A stretch of 64,000 bases of DNA from Desulfofundulus thermosubterraneus DSM 16057. GTDB lineage: Bacteria > Bacillota > Desulfotomaculia > Desulfotomaculales > Desulfovirgulaceae. How positions within the stretch are numbered: the first letter of the stretch is position 1; each line of letters begins with the position of its first letter. The stretch covers positions 1 to 64,000 of the forward strand of contig NZ_FQZM01000013.1 of the NCBI RefSeq assembly GCF_900142025.1. Reading direction: 5' to 3'. Shown here one piece after another: positions 8,899 to 16,763 of this stretch. The translations under genes were made by a program, and so were the position numbers. The notes below the pieces were generated by a model. The model worked only from the letters and a program-made list of their open reading frames with translations, did not search any database and was not told the DNA's origin.

Positions 8899-9963
8899 CT
8901 ACTTCGACGGGTAAACCCATACGCCTTTAAGCTCCTCCCCGTAGAACTTTTTGAGCATCTCCCGGTGCACCGCCTCCGGGTCTATGTCTTTAAAGAGCTC
9001 CGGGTGCAGCCACTTGGCGATGTAGTACTCGCCCGCCGCCCCGCGGGGCGCGCAGGTGATTTTGGAACTGACCAGGAAGACCCGGCCCTCTTTAACCGCG
9101 CTCGTGTTCCGAAGCGCCGGCCGCCGCATTATCTGCTGTCGGATCTCCTCGAGCTTCTTCACGTCTCCCTCCCAGCCGCACTCCGGCGCCGAGACATACT
9201 TGATAATCACGTCCGGGTTTTTCGCCGCCACCCACTCCGAGGTCACCACCGGGTAGGCGATCCCCCGGTCGGCAGCAATATTGATCCCGCCGGCCCACTC
9301 AATTAGCGGGTGCGCCCCCGAGCCGCGGCCGTTGGTCTTCCACTCGCCAAGGCCCGACTCCCAGTAAACCTTCGGCTTCTGCCGGGAACTCAGCCCCTTC
9401 GTCCGCGCCTGCACCACCTGCCAGCGCTTCTCGATATAACCCGCATAGTCGCTCGCCCGCTTCCGACAGTCGAAAACGAGCCCGAGCGTCCTGATCTCCT
9501 GCGGGATGAGTTCCGTTCTGTACCCGTATATCCTGAGCACAGGGATCCCCGCCCGATTCAGCTGACTGCGGAGCTTGGGATCAAGAAAGCCCTCGATCAC
9601 CAGGTCGGGTTTGAGCGCCAGGATCTTTTCCACACTCGGCGTAGACGATTTTCCCACTGAGGGAAGCTTGGTGACATAATTCGGCCACTGTTCATTATCT
9701 TTCGTGTGATCGTCAACCGCCACCACCGTCTTTTCGACTCCGAGGGCCTTCAGCATTTCGGCGGGGTATCCACCTAGAACCACTACCCGCCGGGGCGGGC
9801 AGGGCACCCGGACCGCGCTCTTTTCAATCTCTCCTTTGGAAGTAACGAAATATTCCGTGACCGTAATTCTCTTCTGCTGTGCAGCCACTGCAGGCCAAAC
9901 TGCGGCTGCCAGCAGAACCGCCGCCAATACCGCCGCCCATAAAACCATCCAGTACCGCCGCAA
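8899..9963 (-). CDS. ABC transporter substrate-binding protein (BtuF/FecB-like)
   Basis: About 354 residues. It has a signal peptide (MVLWAAVLAAVLLAAAVWPAVAA) and a periplasmic-binding fold of the BtuF/siderophore type: PPRRVVVLGGYPAEMLKALGV, the SVEKILALKPDLVI hinge segment, GIPVLRIYGY, and a C-terminal NPDVIIKY lobe. Homologues bind cobalamin, ferric siderophores, haem or metal chelates. The TTG start has GGAGGTGG 7 nt upstream. No permease (BtuC) or ATPase (BtuD) gene adjoins it, so partners must be elsewhere. It sits 23 bp after a cobN remnant and is probably transcribed from the duplicated cobN leader, which suggests a shared signal with cobN. The ligand is unknown; a corrinoid or metal tetrapyrrole is the contextual guess. 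Confidence 0.88.
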   Translation of the reverse strand: MRRYWMVLWAAVLAAVLLAAAVWPAVAAQQKRITVTEYFVTSKGEIEKSAVRVPCPPRRVVVLGGYPAEMLKALGVEKTVVAVDDHTKDNEQWPNYVTKLPSVGKSSTPSVEKILALKPDLVIEGFLDPKLRSQLNRAGIPVLRIYGYRTELIPQEIRTLGLVFDCRKRASDYAGYIEKRWQVVQARTKGLSSRQKPKVYWESGLGEWKTNGRGSGAHPLIEWAGGINIAADRGIAYPVVTSEWVAAKNPDVIIKYVSAPECGWEGDVKKLEEIRQQIMRRPALRNTSAVKEGRVFLVSSKITCAPRGAAGEYYIAKWLHPELFKDIDPEAVHREMLKKFYGEELKGVWVYPSK

Positions 9964-9986
9964 AGCAAAACCACCTCCGCATCCTA

Positions 9987-10437
9987 ATTCTTCCAGCGGG
10001 ATTACTTCGATACCCGCCACCCGACCGTTGGGCAGCCACCGGGGCCTTACACCCAAAAGGTAGAACATCTGCCCCAGGCCCTCGCCGTCTGCCCACATGA
10101 TGTCGTTGCACATCCAGTAAAGGGCAATGTTCTCCGGATAGCGGCCTTCATCAGCCAGGTATTTTTCCAGAATTTTTTCCCGCCAGACGCTTGCCCACTT
10201 CCCAGGCCGTCCGGGTGGACACCCGGTGGGGATCCAGGGAATAAAAGTTGCAACCAACAGGCAGTACATCGTTCCTGCCACGGGTGATCAGCCCGGAGGG
10301 CCCGGCGGGGATATACCGGCCGTTAAAACCGGAAAGCAGCGATTCGATTTCCCGGGAAGCTTCGATCCGTTCGTTCAGATCCAGCACCCGCATGGTAGTG
10401 GTGTGGCTATGCCACATAACGGCGGCAATTTTTTCAT
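9987..10437 (-). pseudogene. Internally deleted, frameshifted cobN copy
   Basis: The first 17 codons of cobN (KIAAVMWHSHTTTMR) are joined directly to the segment that starts VLDLNERIEASREIESLL, about residue 820 of the intact protein. It then follows the intact gene to VIPLEELG. The join occurs at a shared CGG codon, so roughly 2.4 kb was lost between short repeats. Two further lesions: an A is missing after the start codon (6 instead of 7), and an extra C near 10178 shifts frame at the WEVGKRLA motif. It cannot make a chelatase. Remaining identity to the intact gene is high, so the duplication is fairly recent. Confidence 0.9.
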
Positions 10438-10461
10438 AGCACTCTCCTCCCCACGCCTGAA

Positions 10462-10620
10462 AATTAAAAGCCACAAAAAGCAGCCCCTCTTTCGAGGAGG
10501 AAGATACTGCCTTCGTGGCTTTTACCGTTCGAGTTTTTACCTGGTTAGACAGCCTCTCTTAAAAACCCGACGACTCCGGTCGTCCTACCGGCAAAAATTT
10601 CGTTCATTTTCCATTAGTAC
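10462..10620 (-). promoter_or_regulatory. Duplicated cobN-type leader with terminator
   Basis: This leader matches the cobN leader closely over the small ORF, the GGTAAAAGCCACGAAGGC stretch and the terminator. Its stem pairs the arm at 508-520 of the local kilobase (AGCCACGAAGGCAG in the transcript) with CTGCTTTTTGTGGCT, followed by TTTAA. The inner hairpin differs in sequence but keeps its shape, which points to a retained RNA fold. It now stands before the cobN remnant and the substrate-binding protein gene. Confidence 0.6.
10545..10607 (-). CDS. Leader peptide in the duplicated leader (20 aa, uORF)
   Basis: ATG-initiated ORF ending in TTGVVGFLREAV then TAA. The C-terminal 14 codons match the cobN leader peptide (changes E to G and I to V) while the N-terminus differs (MNEIFAGR against MFCKSK). 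The ribosome site is weak. The frame and the stop position are kept despite changes around it. Confidence 0.38.
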   Translation of the reverse strand: MNEIFAGRTTGVVGFLREAV

Positions 10621-10797
10621 TGCGTTGAGTAAAAAATTCCTGCAAAAAAGGTGAAAAAATTTAAATTGAAAGTTTTAAACCAAATATTTTCCAGATGCCG
10701 GAAAATAATTGAAGAATTAAAGATAGTTATGTATTATCTCCCACTGAACGGGTTAACCTGAAAACGAACATAAATAAATCCAAAGGAGGAAAGGCAA

Positions 10798-11031
10798 ATG
10801 AGCTGTTCCAGCATCAAGCACCGTTTTGAAGAAGAAAGGCAAAGGGGTCTCTCTTTTGAACGGGCCATGGAAATGTACCGGGAACTGGAGGGCTCCCTAG
10901 CAGCTCACCGCCTGGAACTGGAAGACCTGCAACGCACAAATGCCGATCCGGGCCGCATCAGTCACCTGCAGGCACATATAAATGACGGCGAAAGACTGCT
11001 CAAGGAGATGAAACAGCTCCACCTGCATTAA
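10798..11031 (+). CDS. Small coiled-coil hypothetical protein
   Basis: 77 residues with an excellent ribosome site (AAAGGAGG, 9 nt before ATG). The protein is charged and helical: RFEEERQRGLSFERAMEM, RELEGSLAAHRLELEDLQR and a final INDGERLLKEMKQLHLH suggest two antiparallel helices. No membrane segment or catalytic motif is visible, and I do not recognise the family. It is alone on the plus strand between the duplicated cobN leader and a convergent ABC permease gene. Confidence 0.8.
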   Translation: MSCSSIKHRFEEERQRGLSFERAMEMYRELEGSLAAHRLELEDLQRTNADPGRISHLQAHINDGERLLKEMKQLHLH

Positions 11032-11060
11032 GGAAGGGGGCCTTACAGGCCCTCCTCCTT
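11030..11060. terminator. Hairpin between convergent genes
   Basis: A strong hairpin (arms AAGGAAGGGGGCCT and AGGCCCTCCTCCTT, 3-nt loop) fills the space between the two convergent genes. There is no long T-run on either strand, so termination is plausible but not certain. Confidence 0.55.
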
Positions 11061-11799
11061 ACCTGACCCTTTTCACCACCATTACGCCAGCAACAAACAA
11101 CACCGCCGCATACCCCGCCAGCACTGCCAGGGATACGGGCAGAAGCCCGTCCCCGCGGGCCAGGGCACGTAAGGCATGGCTGGAGTGGGTTAAGGGCAGC
11201 ACCTCTATTATATACGCTACGGCCCCGGGCAGGCGGTCGGGGGAAAAGAAGGTACCGCAGAGAAAGGACATGGGCAAAATAACAAAAGTAGCAAAGTTGG
11301 CCATATCCTCGTGGGAGTTGATGGTCATGGCCGCCACCACTCCCAGGGCGGCAAAGAGAAAACAGGTGAGGATGACCACCAGGAAAAACCACCCATTTAT
11401 AGCAAGGTGGGCTCCAAACACAAAAGCCAGGGCCAGAATGATCAGAGAAGCAACCAGCCCGCGCACGGTGCCCGCCAGCACTTTGCCCAGCACAAAAGCA
11501 CCGGCGCTGATGGGAGCAATCAGGTATTCCTCTAAGGTTTTGTGGTACAGGCGGCTCATATTCAGGGAAACGCCCACGGCGTTAAAGCTGGTATTCATGG
11601 CCGAAAGGGCGATAATCCCGGGCACTACAAATTCCAGATAGTTGCCCCCATTCATTTGAATCCCCCGGCCCAGCCCCCAGCCAAAGGCCACCAGATATAA
11701 AAGGGGGCTGACCAGCCGGGAGGCAAAGAATTTAACAAAGGTGCGCCTGAAAACCACCATTTCCCGCCAGAATACGGTGTAGAAATCGATCTCAATCAC
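11059..11799 (-). CDS. ABC-2 type transporter permease
   Basis: 246 residues with six membrane segments, the ABC-2 (DrrB/NodJ-like) fold. Typical segments are LVSPLLYLVAFGWGLG, VVPGIIALSAMNTSFNAVG, PISAGAFVLGKVLAGTVRG, and FVILPMSFLCGTFFSPDRLP, the last being the classic ABC-2 motif region. The GTG start overlaps the ATPase stop by 8 nt, so the pair is translationally coupled. ABC-2 systems usually export drugs, lipids or polysaccharides; the substrate here is unknown. It ends the five-gene operon headed by the DUF3842 gene. Confidence 0.92.
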   Translation of the reverse strand: MIEIDFYTVFWREMVVFRRTFVKFFASRLVSPLLYLVAFGWGLGRGIQMNGGNYLEFVVPGIIALSAMNTSFNAVGVSLNMSRLYHKTLEEYLIAPISAGAFVLGKVLAGTVRGLVASLIILALAFVFGAHLAINGWFFLVVILTCFLFAALGVVAAMTINSHEDMANFATFVILPMSFLCGTFFSPDRLPGAVAYIIEVLPLTHSSHALRALARGDGLLPVSLAVLAGYAAVLFVAGVMVVKRVR

Positions 11800-12631
11800 C
11801 CACCTTACGCCCGGTTAGCTCGACGAAAACATCTTCCAGGTTGGATTCCCGGATTAAAACATTTCCATCCAGCTGGCCGGCATAGGCCAGGGCCCTATCA
11901 CGGCTGGGAAAAAGTTTATAACCGGTATCTTTACCTCCAAAAGATTCCACCACCACTTCTCCTACCTTTTGCTTTAATTCCCGGGGTGTCCCCAGGGCAA
12001 TCAACCGGCCTTTATCCATAATGCCCACACGGTGGCAGAGAACTTCCGCTTCTTCAATGTAATGGGTGGTTAAAAGGACAGTCATGCCTTCATTGTTCAT
12101 GCGCCGGATTAAGTCCCAGATCTTGCGGCGGGTCTGGGGGTCCAGACCCACGGTAGGTTCGTCTAAGAAAAGAACTTTTGGGTTGTGCATCAATGCCCGG
12201 GCAATCATCAGCCGGCGCTTCATGCCGCCGGAAAATTTGCTCACCAGATCCCCTGCCCGCTCCCGGAGTTCCACGTAGTCGAGGAGCTCCTCGATTCTCT
12301 CCTGCCGGCGGGAAGCAGGAATCCTGTGCAGGCGCCCGTGCAGTTCCAGGTTTTCCCGGGCGGTCAACTCCTGGTCCAGGTTCATATGCTGGGGCACCAC
12401 GCCGATTTCCTTTTTCACCTTGTCCAGATCCCGCATAACATCATAGCCGTTAATTAAGGCCGCGCCGCCGGTAGGTTTGGTGAGCATGGTCAGCATCCTT
12501 ATAGTGGTAGTCTTACCGGCACCGTTGGGACCGAGCAGGGCGAAGATCTCCCCTTTCTCAATATGCAGGTCCAGGCCATCCACGGCGACAATGTTTCCGT
12601 AATGTTTGGTCAACTGGCGAAGCTCAATCAC
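11792..12631 (-). CDS. ABC-2 exporter ATP-binding protein (DrrA/CcmA-like)
   Basis: About 279 residues. Walker A GPNGAGKTTTI, signature FSGGMKRRLMIARAL, Walker B KVLFLDEPTVGLDPQ and switch TTHY are complete. The C-terminal ~80 residues resemble the regulatory tail of DrrA-type ATPases (NVLIRESNLEDVFVELTG). I choose the GTG start because GGAGGT lies 7 nt upstream; a 20-residue extension lacks such a site. It pairs with the ABC-2 permease that overlaps its 3' end. Its place behind two chelatase AAA+ genes suggests a link to the tetrapyrrole or metal, but this is inference. Confidence 0.94.
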   Translation of the reverse strand: MIELRQLTKHYGNIVAVDGLDLHIEKGEIFALLGPNGAGKTTTIRMLTMLTKPTGGAALINGYDVMRDLDKVKKEIGVVPQHMNLDQELTARENLELHGRLHRIPASRRQERIEELLDYVELRERAGDLVSKFSGGMKRRLMIARALMHNPKVLFLDEPTVGLDPQTRRKIWDLIRRMNNEGMTVLLTTHYIEEAEVLCHRVGIMDKGRLIALGTPRELKQKVGEVVVESFGGKDTGYKLFPSRDRALAYAGQLDGNVLIRESNLEDVFVELTGRKVGD

Positions 12632-12702
12632 TCTGTAAACCTCCGGCTCAATATCACTGCGCGTAAAAACCGGCCGTAATCTCTTCCGCACCCGCCGTCA
12701 TA

Positions 12703-13770
12703 TTACCGGTGGCTGTGGCCGTGGTGATAATCGTGAGCATGGCGTGCCTTTTGTCCGCCCATGATTACCTGCAATTTCTCCCGGTCGATATCCATTTCCT
12801 GGAAAGGCTTGCGACGCATGCGGTGGAGCAGGGCCAGGTTCACCGAACTGTGCACATCATCGCGGGTAACCTCGGTACGGCCGGCCAGGGCGGCCATGGT
12901 TTTGGCCGCCTTCATCATCACCAGGTCGGCCCGGTGGCCGTCCACACCCATTTCAATGGCTATCTTTGCGATCAGATAAAGCATTTCCTCCGGGATTTCT
13001 ACTTCCGGAAGCAGTTTTTTAGCCGCCACGATTTGCCGGCGTAACTTTTCCTCTTCCCCCTCCCACTGCCTGGTAAACCCTTCGGGATCTTCTTCAAAAG
13101 CAGCCCGGCGCCTGATCACCTCCACCCGCAGCTCCGGGTCCATAATACCGGTGATATGTACACAAAGGCCGAAACGGTCCAGCAACTGGGGCCTCAGTTC
13201 TCCCTCCTCCGGATTCATGGTGCCCACAAGAATAAATTGTGCCGGGTGGGTGAAGGAAACCCCTTCCCGCTCCACAGTGTTTACTCCCATAGCTGCGGAA
13301 TCCAGCAACACATCGACCACGTGATCGTCTAAAAGGTTTACCTCGTCCACATAAAGAATACCCCGGTTGGCCTGGGCCAGAACACCCGGTTCGAAGTGCT
13401 TTTCTCCCTTTTTGATGGCCTGCTCAATGTCCAGCGTCCCCACCACCCGGTCTTCAGTGGCTGATACGGGCAGGTCCACCACCCGCATTTTTCGCTTGGC
13501 CCGGGGCAGTTCCTCGCCCGCGGCAAGGCGTTGCCGGCAGTCCATACACATGGTGGTGATATCATCGGGGTCACAGCTAAAGGGGCAGTCGGCAACCACA
13601 TCGATCTCCGGTAATAATGCCGCCAGAGCCCGTACGGCGGTGGATTTGGCGGTGCCCTTTTCCCCCCGGATGAGAATGCCGGATAGTTTGGGGTTGACGG
13701 CATTTAACAACAAGCCTTTTTTCATTTCCTCCTGCCCGACAATGGCTGAAAAAGGGTAGATATATTTCAT
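12703..13770 (-). CDS. AAA+ magnesium-chelatase subunit I-like ATPase with His-rich tail
   Basis: 355 residues, the ChlI/BchI fold. Walker A is GEKGTAKST near residue 37, Walker [21 protein letters not shown], sensor [21 protein letters not shown] four-cysteine insert (CPFSCDP...CMDCRQR) around residues 62-82 is common in anaerobe homologues and may bind zinc. These ATPases form hexamers that drive metal insertion by the H/CobN subunit together with a D subunit, encoded next door. The C-terminus ends [12 protein letters not shown], a histidine cluster that could bind Ni or Co. A true Mg-chelatase is unlikely, because no other chlorophyll gene is seen here. Confidence 0.92.
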   Translation of the reverse strand: MKYIYPFSAIVGQEEMKKGLLLNAVNPKLSGILIRGEKGTAKSTAVRALAALLPEIDVVADCPFSCDPDDITTMCMDCRQRLAAGEELPRAKRKMRVVDLPVSATEDRVVGTLDIEQAIKKGEKHFEPGVLAQANRGILYVDEVNLLDDHVVDVLLDSAAMGVNTVEREGVSFTHPAQFILVGTMNPEEGELRPQLLDRFGLCVHITGIMDPELRVEVIRRRAAFEEDPEGFTRQWEGEEEKLRRQIVAAKKLLPEVEIPEEMLYLIAKIAIEMGVDGHRADLVMMKAAKTMAALAGRTEVTRDDVHSSVNLALLHRMRRKPFQEMDIDREKLQVIMGGQKARHAHDYHHGHSHR

Positions 13771-13797
13771 CTTCCCATCTCCTGTATTTTAGAATTC

Positions 13798-15834
13798 TTA
13801 AATTATTTCTCGCACTGCCTGTACCAGAGTATCGGCCTTTAAATCATCTATTTTGTAATATTCCGCCCCCAGGGCAAAAGCCAGTTCCCGGGCCAGGCCA
13901 AAGGTAATAAAACCATCTTTTTCTACATCGATGACTAAAGTTTTAATTCGCTCTTCTTCCCGGATTACCTCTGCCACGCGGCGGACCTCAGCCTGAGGCC
14001 TATCCTGACCCATGCTGACATTCGCCCGCCCATCGGAGATAAGAATCAAGAGAGGCGATATGTTCGGGTCCTTGTACAGGTGGGCCCTGGCTACCTCATA
14101 AGCCTTGAGCAGACCGGCGGAAAGCGGGGTCTTCCCGCCGGTGGGCAGTTCTTCCAGCAGCTTATAACCCATCTCCACGCTACCGGTAGGCGGCAGCAAA
14201 ACTTCTGCCGTATCCCCCTTAAAGGCCACCAGACCGATTTTATCCCGCTTCTGATAGGCATCCATCAAAAGGGAGAGAATCGCACCCTTGGTTTCCACCA
14301 TACGCTGCTGCGCCCCCATGGAGCCGCTGGCATCGACGACGAAAAGTAAAAAGTTCCCGATGCGCTTTTCCCGCACTTTTTCCCGGATGTCTGCCGGTGT
14401 GAGCGCCACAGCCAGGCCATTCTTTTCTCGATAAACCTGATAGGGGGCCGCCGCCCTTAAGGTGGCATCAAAGGCCAGGTCGTTGTTTTTGCGCTGCATG
14501 GTACTGCGCACATATCGCCCGGCCCGGGTGGCCGTCCTGGTGCGGGAACGGCGCCCGGAGCCTTTGCGCAACAGACGGTCCCGGTCATAAGTAATGCGCC
14601 GGACCGGAAAGGGCTGCCCCACAGCAAAGACCACATCCTGCGCAACTGCGGGAGGAGCGGAAGCCTGATCCGGCTCATGATCCTGTGTGGACGACTCCTG
14701 GTCCCGCGATTCCTGTTGTTCTGCCAGCCGGCTATCTTCAAAAGACTCCCCGGCCGGGGCCTCTTCGCTTTGTTCCGGGTTTTGTTCCTGATGATCTTCC
14801 TCTTGCGGCGGTTCCGGTTCCTCTTGAGGCGGCTCCGGCTGCTCCTGAGGCAGCGGAGGAGCTTCTCTCGCCCGGTGTGGAAGAACCAGCTCTGCCGCTT
14901 CCAGGATGTCATTTTCGGTTACCTCTATCCGGCCGTCGAAGGCGGCAATAGTCCGGGCAGCAGCGGCCATGACAATATCGGCCCGGTGCCCGGCCGCCAG
15001 GGCTTCCATGCTCAAACGGGCAGCCAAGTGTAACAGATTCTCCGTAATGGTAACCCGGGGGAGCATAGCGCGGGCGGCAATGATTTTCTCCCTTAACCTT
15101 TGTTCTTCAGGCGCCCAGCAGGCCAAAAAACCCATTGGATCCGCATCAAAGGCCTCCCGGCGGCGGATGATTTCCACCCGTTGCTCCGGGTCGTCCACCC
15201 CCTCAATTTGCACACAAAGGCCGAAACGGTCCAGCAGCTGGGGCCGCAGTTCTCCCTCCTCCGGGTTCATGGTGCCCACCAGGACAAACTCCGCCGGGTG
15301 GGTGTATGAGATGCCTTCCCTTTCCACCACATTCACGCCCATAGCCGCCGCATCCAGTAAAACATCCACAATATGATCATCCAGCAAGTTGACCTCATCC
15401 ACATAGATGATCCCCCGGTTGGCCCGGGCCAGTACTCCCGGCTCAAAACGGGGCCGGCCGTACTTGATGGCGTATTCAAAGTCCAGGCTACCCACCACCC
15501 GGTCCTCGGTGGCCGAAACAGGCAGATCAATGACCTGCACCCGGCGGCTGGTTCTTTCCAGCTTCCGGCCGGCCGCCAACCGTTCTCTACACCTGGAACA
15601 AAGGCGAGCAAGGTCATTGGGATCGCAGTTAAAGGGACACCCCACCACCACTTCAATTTCCGGCAACAGGGCAGCCAGTGCCCGCACGGCGGTGGACTTG
15701 GCCGTACCCTTTTGCCCGCGGATGATAATTCCCCCCAGGCGGGGGTTAATCGCGTTCAAGATTAACCCTTTTTTCATTTTTTCCTGGCCGACAATGGCCG
15801 TAAAGGGGTATGTTACCCGCTGAAAAACCGACAT
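13798..15834 (-). CDS. Chelatase subunit D-like protein: AAA+ plus von Willebrand A domain
   Basis: About 678 residues in three parts. First an AAA+ module (1-340) with an intact Walker A, GQKGTAKST, and the same cysteine insert as the neighbouring I subunit. Then a linker rich in Pro, Glu and Gln (about 340-400). Last a VWA domain (about 490-678) with the MIDAS motif DASGSMG. This is the ChlD/BchD or CobT-like architecture; unlike plant ChlD the ATPase site looks intact, so it may be a fused I-D subunit. The ATG giving MSVFQRVTYPF has GGAGGG 7 nt upstream. It likely bridges the AAA+ motor and CobN. It lies 27 bp before the I-like gene in the same operon. Confidence 0.92.
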   Translation of the reverse strand: MSVFQRVTYPFTAIVGQEKMKKGLILNAINPRLGGIIIRGQKGTAKSTAVRALAALLPEIEVVVGCPFNCDPNDLARLCSRCRERLAAGRKLERTSRRVQVIDLPVSATEDRVVGSLDFEYAIKYGRPRFEPGVLARANRGIIYVDEVNLLDDHIVDVLLDAAAMGVNVVEREGISYTHPAEFVLVGTMNPEEGELRPQLLDRFGLCVQIEGVDDPEQRVEIIRRREAFDADPMGFLACWAPEEQRLREKIIAARAMLPRVTITENLLHLAARLSMEALAAGHRADIVMAAAARTIAAFDGRIEVTENDILEAAELVLPHRAREAPPLPQEQPEPPQEEPEPPQEEDHQEQNPEQSEEAPAGESFEDSRLAEQQESRDQESSTQDHEPDQASAPPAVAQDVVFAVGQPFPVRRITYDRDRLLRKGSGRRSRTRTATRAGRYVRSTMQRKNNDLAFDATLRAAAPYQVYREKNGLAVALTPADIREKVREKRIGNFLLFVVDASGSMGAQQRMVETKGAILSLLMDAYQKRDKIGLVAFKGDTAEVLLPPTGSVEMGYKLLEELPTGGKTPLSAGLLKAYEVARAHLYKDPNISPLLILISDGRANVSMGQDRPQAEVRRVAEVIREEERIKTLVIDVEKDGFITFGLARELAFALGAEYYKIDDLKADTLVQAVREII

Positions 15835-15868
15835 AAATGGACCCTCCATGTGAAGATAAACAGCGGCT

Positions 15869-16303
15869 TTAACCCTGTCCCGCGCACCTGGCGGCCATTA
15901 TAGTCTTCACCCGTTCTACCAGAAAATCAATTAAATGGGGCAGCGGCTCGGCAACTACCCCCACTATCTCTACATTGGAGCGATTTAGGTGCAAAAGAAT
16001 CTTTCTCGCAGGGCTCTTAGCCACCGCTTCGGCCATGCCTGGAGTGAATTCCCCCAGCATACTGTGGGGCATCAGTACGGCAATGGTGCCTACAATAATG
16101 TCCACCTTATCCGCATTGTAAATAACGGCATTTTCGCCGCTGGCCGCATCGTTGGCCCCTGCCTTAAGCATCAAAGCCGCCGCCATGGCGTTGGTACCCA
16201 GGGCGATGATTTCCACATCGTCCTTTGGCAGGGCCTTCCGCAACTTTTCCACGATGACCCGCCCGATGCCCCCGCCCTGCCCGTCAATTACTGCTATACG
16301 CAT
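15869..16303 (-). CDS. DUF3842 family protein
   Basis: About 144 residues. It starts MRIAVIDGQGGGIGR, a Rossmann-like first strand and glycine loop, then ALPKDDVEIIALGTNAMAAALMLKAGA, GENAVIYN and a C-terminal LLHLNRSNVEIVGV. This matches the DUF3842 family, small proteins of unknown function in Firmicutes. Upstream of the ATG is GGAGGAG (11 nt spacing). It heads the operon with the two AAA+ chelatase subunits and the ABC-2 transporter. A nucleotide-binding or sensing role is a guess. Confidence 0.85.
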   Translation of the reverse strand: MRIAVIDGQGGGIGRVIVEKLRKALPKDDVEIIALGTNAMAAALMLKAGANDAASGENAVIYNADKVDIIVGTIAVLMPHSMLGEFTPGMAEAVAKSPARKILLHLNRSNVEIVGVVAEPLPHLIDFLVERVKTIMAARCAGQG

Positions 16304-16560
16304 GCCTTTTGCTGCTCCTCCAATTTTAAAAAAAGAAATGGCGGCATGTGGGGGTGACCAGTCCCCACATGCCAGGACGAAAGGAGGTACAGCATGCAGG
16401 GTTGACCAGACCACTGCATACTCGTTGAGAAGGAGTCGACCCGTTTACCGGGGATCCCGTCCGGCAAACAGGTATAGGGTTAAAAGCTAACGCCAAGGTT
16501 TAGCTTAGGACCCCCGCAGTTAAACCGCGGCTGATGCCGCACTGCCTGCCCCGGGCAGGC

Positions 16561-16740
16561 AAAAATAAGAAAACCATGAAAGCCTGCCCTCCTCCCGGAA
16601 GGAAAACAGCACCTTCATGGTTGCCAGTACTCTGAACCTCAAATTCGATTAACGACCGGTGATCCTTACATCGTCCTGAAGCCGGGCAGCTTCTGCCGCC
16701 CATTTATCTTTGTAAAAGTAGTTCGCCATCAAGTTCAAAG
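16561..16740 (-). promoter_or_regulatory. Leader of the DUF3842-chelatase operon with terminator
   Basis: In transcript order: a 26-codon ORF, the stretch ACTGGCAACCATGAAGGTGC, an inner hairpin (CCTTCC/GGAGG), then CTTTCATGGTTTTC as the closing arm followed by a U-rich run. The stem ACCATGAAGG/CTTTCATGGT occupies the same place as CCACGAAG/CTTCGTGG in the two cobN leaders. A second inverted repeat (GCCTGCCC/GGGCAGGC) follows at 16545-16560. The remaining ~240 nt to the first gene hold short inverted repeats and no further gene. Relationship to the cobN leaders is by architecture and a short motif, not by overall identity. Confidence 0.5.
16649..16729 (-). CDS. Possible leader peptide or small protein (26 aa)
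   Basis: An ATG ORF of 26 residues beginning MANYFYKDKWAAEAARLQDD and ending ITGR. The ribosome site is weak (CAGGAAC). The peptide is amphipathic and helical with an aromatic N-terminus. It ends just ahead of the terminator of this leader, as the other two leader ORFs do, but its sequence is unrelated to theirs. It could be an independent small protein. Confidence 0.4.
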   Translation of the reverse strand: MANYFYKDKWAAEAARLQDDVRITGR

Positions 16741-16763
16741 TTCCTGCTGCTCTTGTAAATTTT

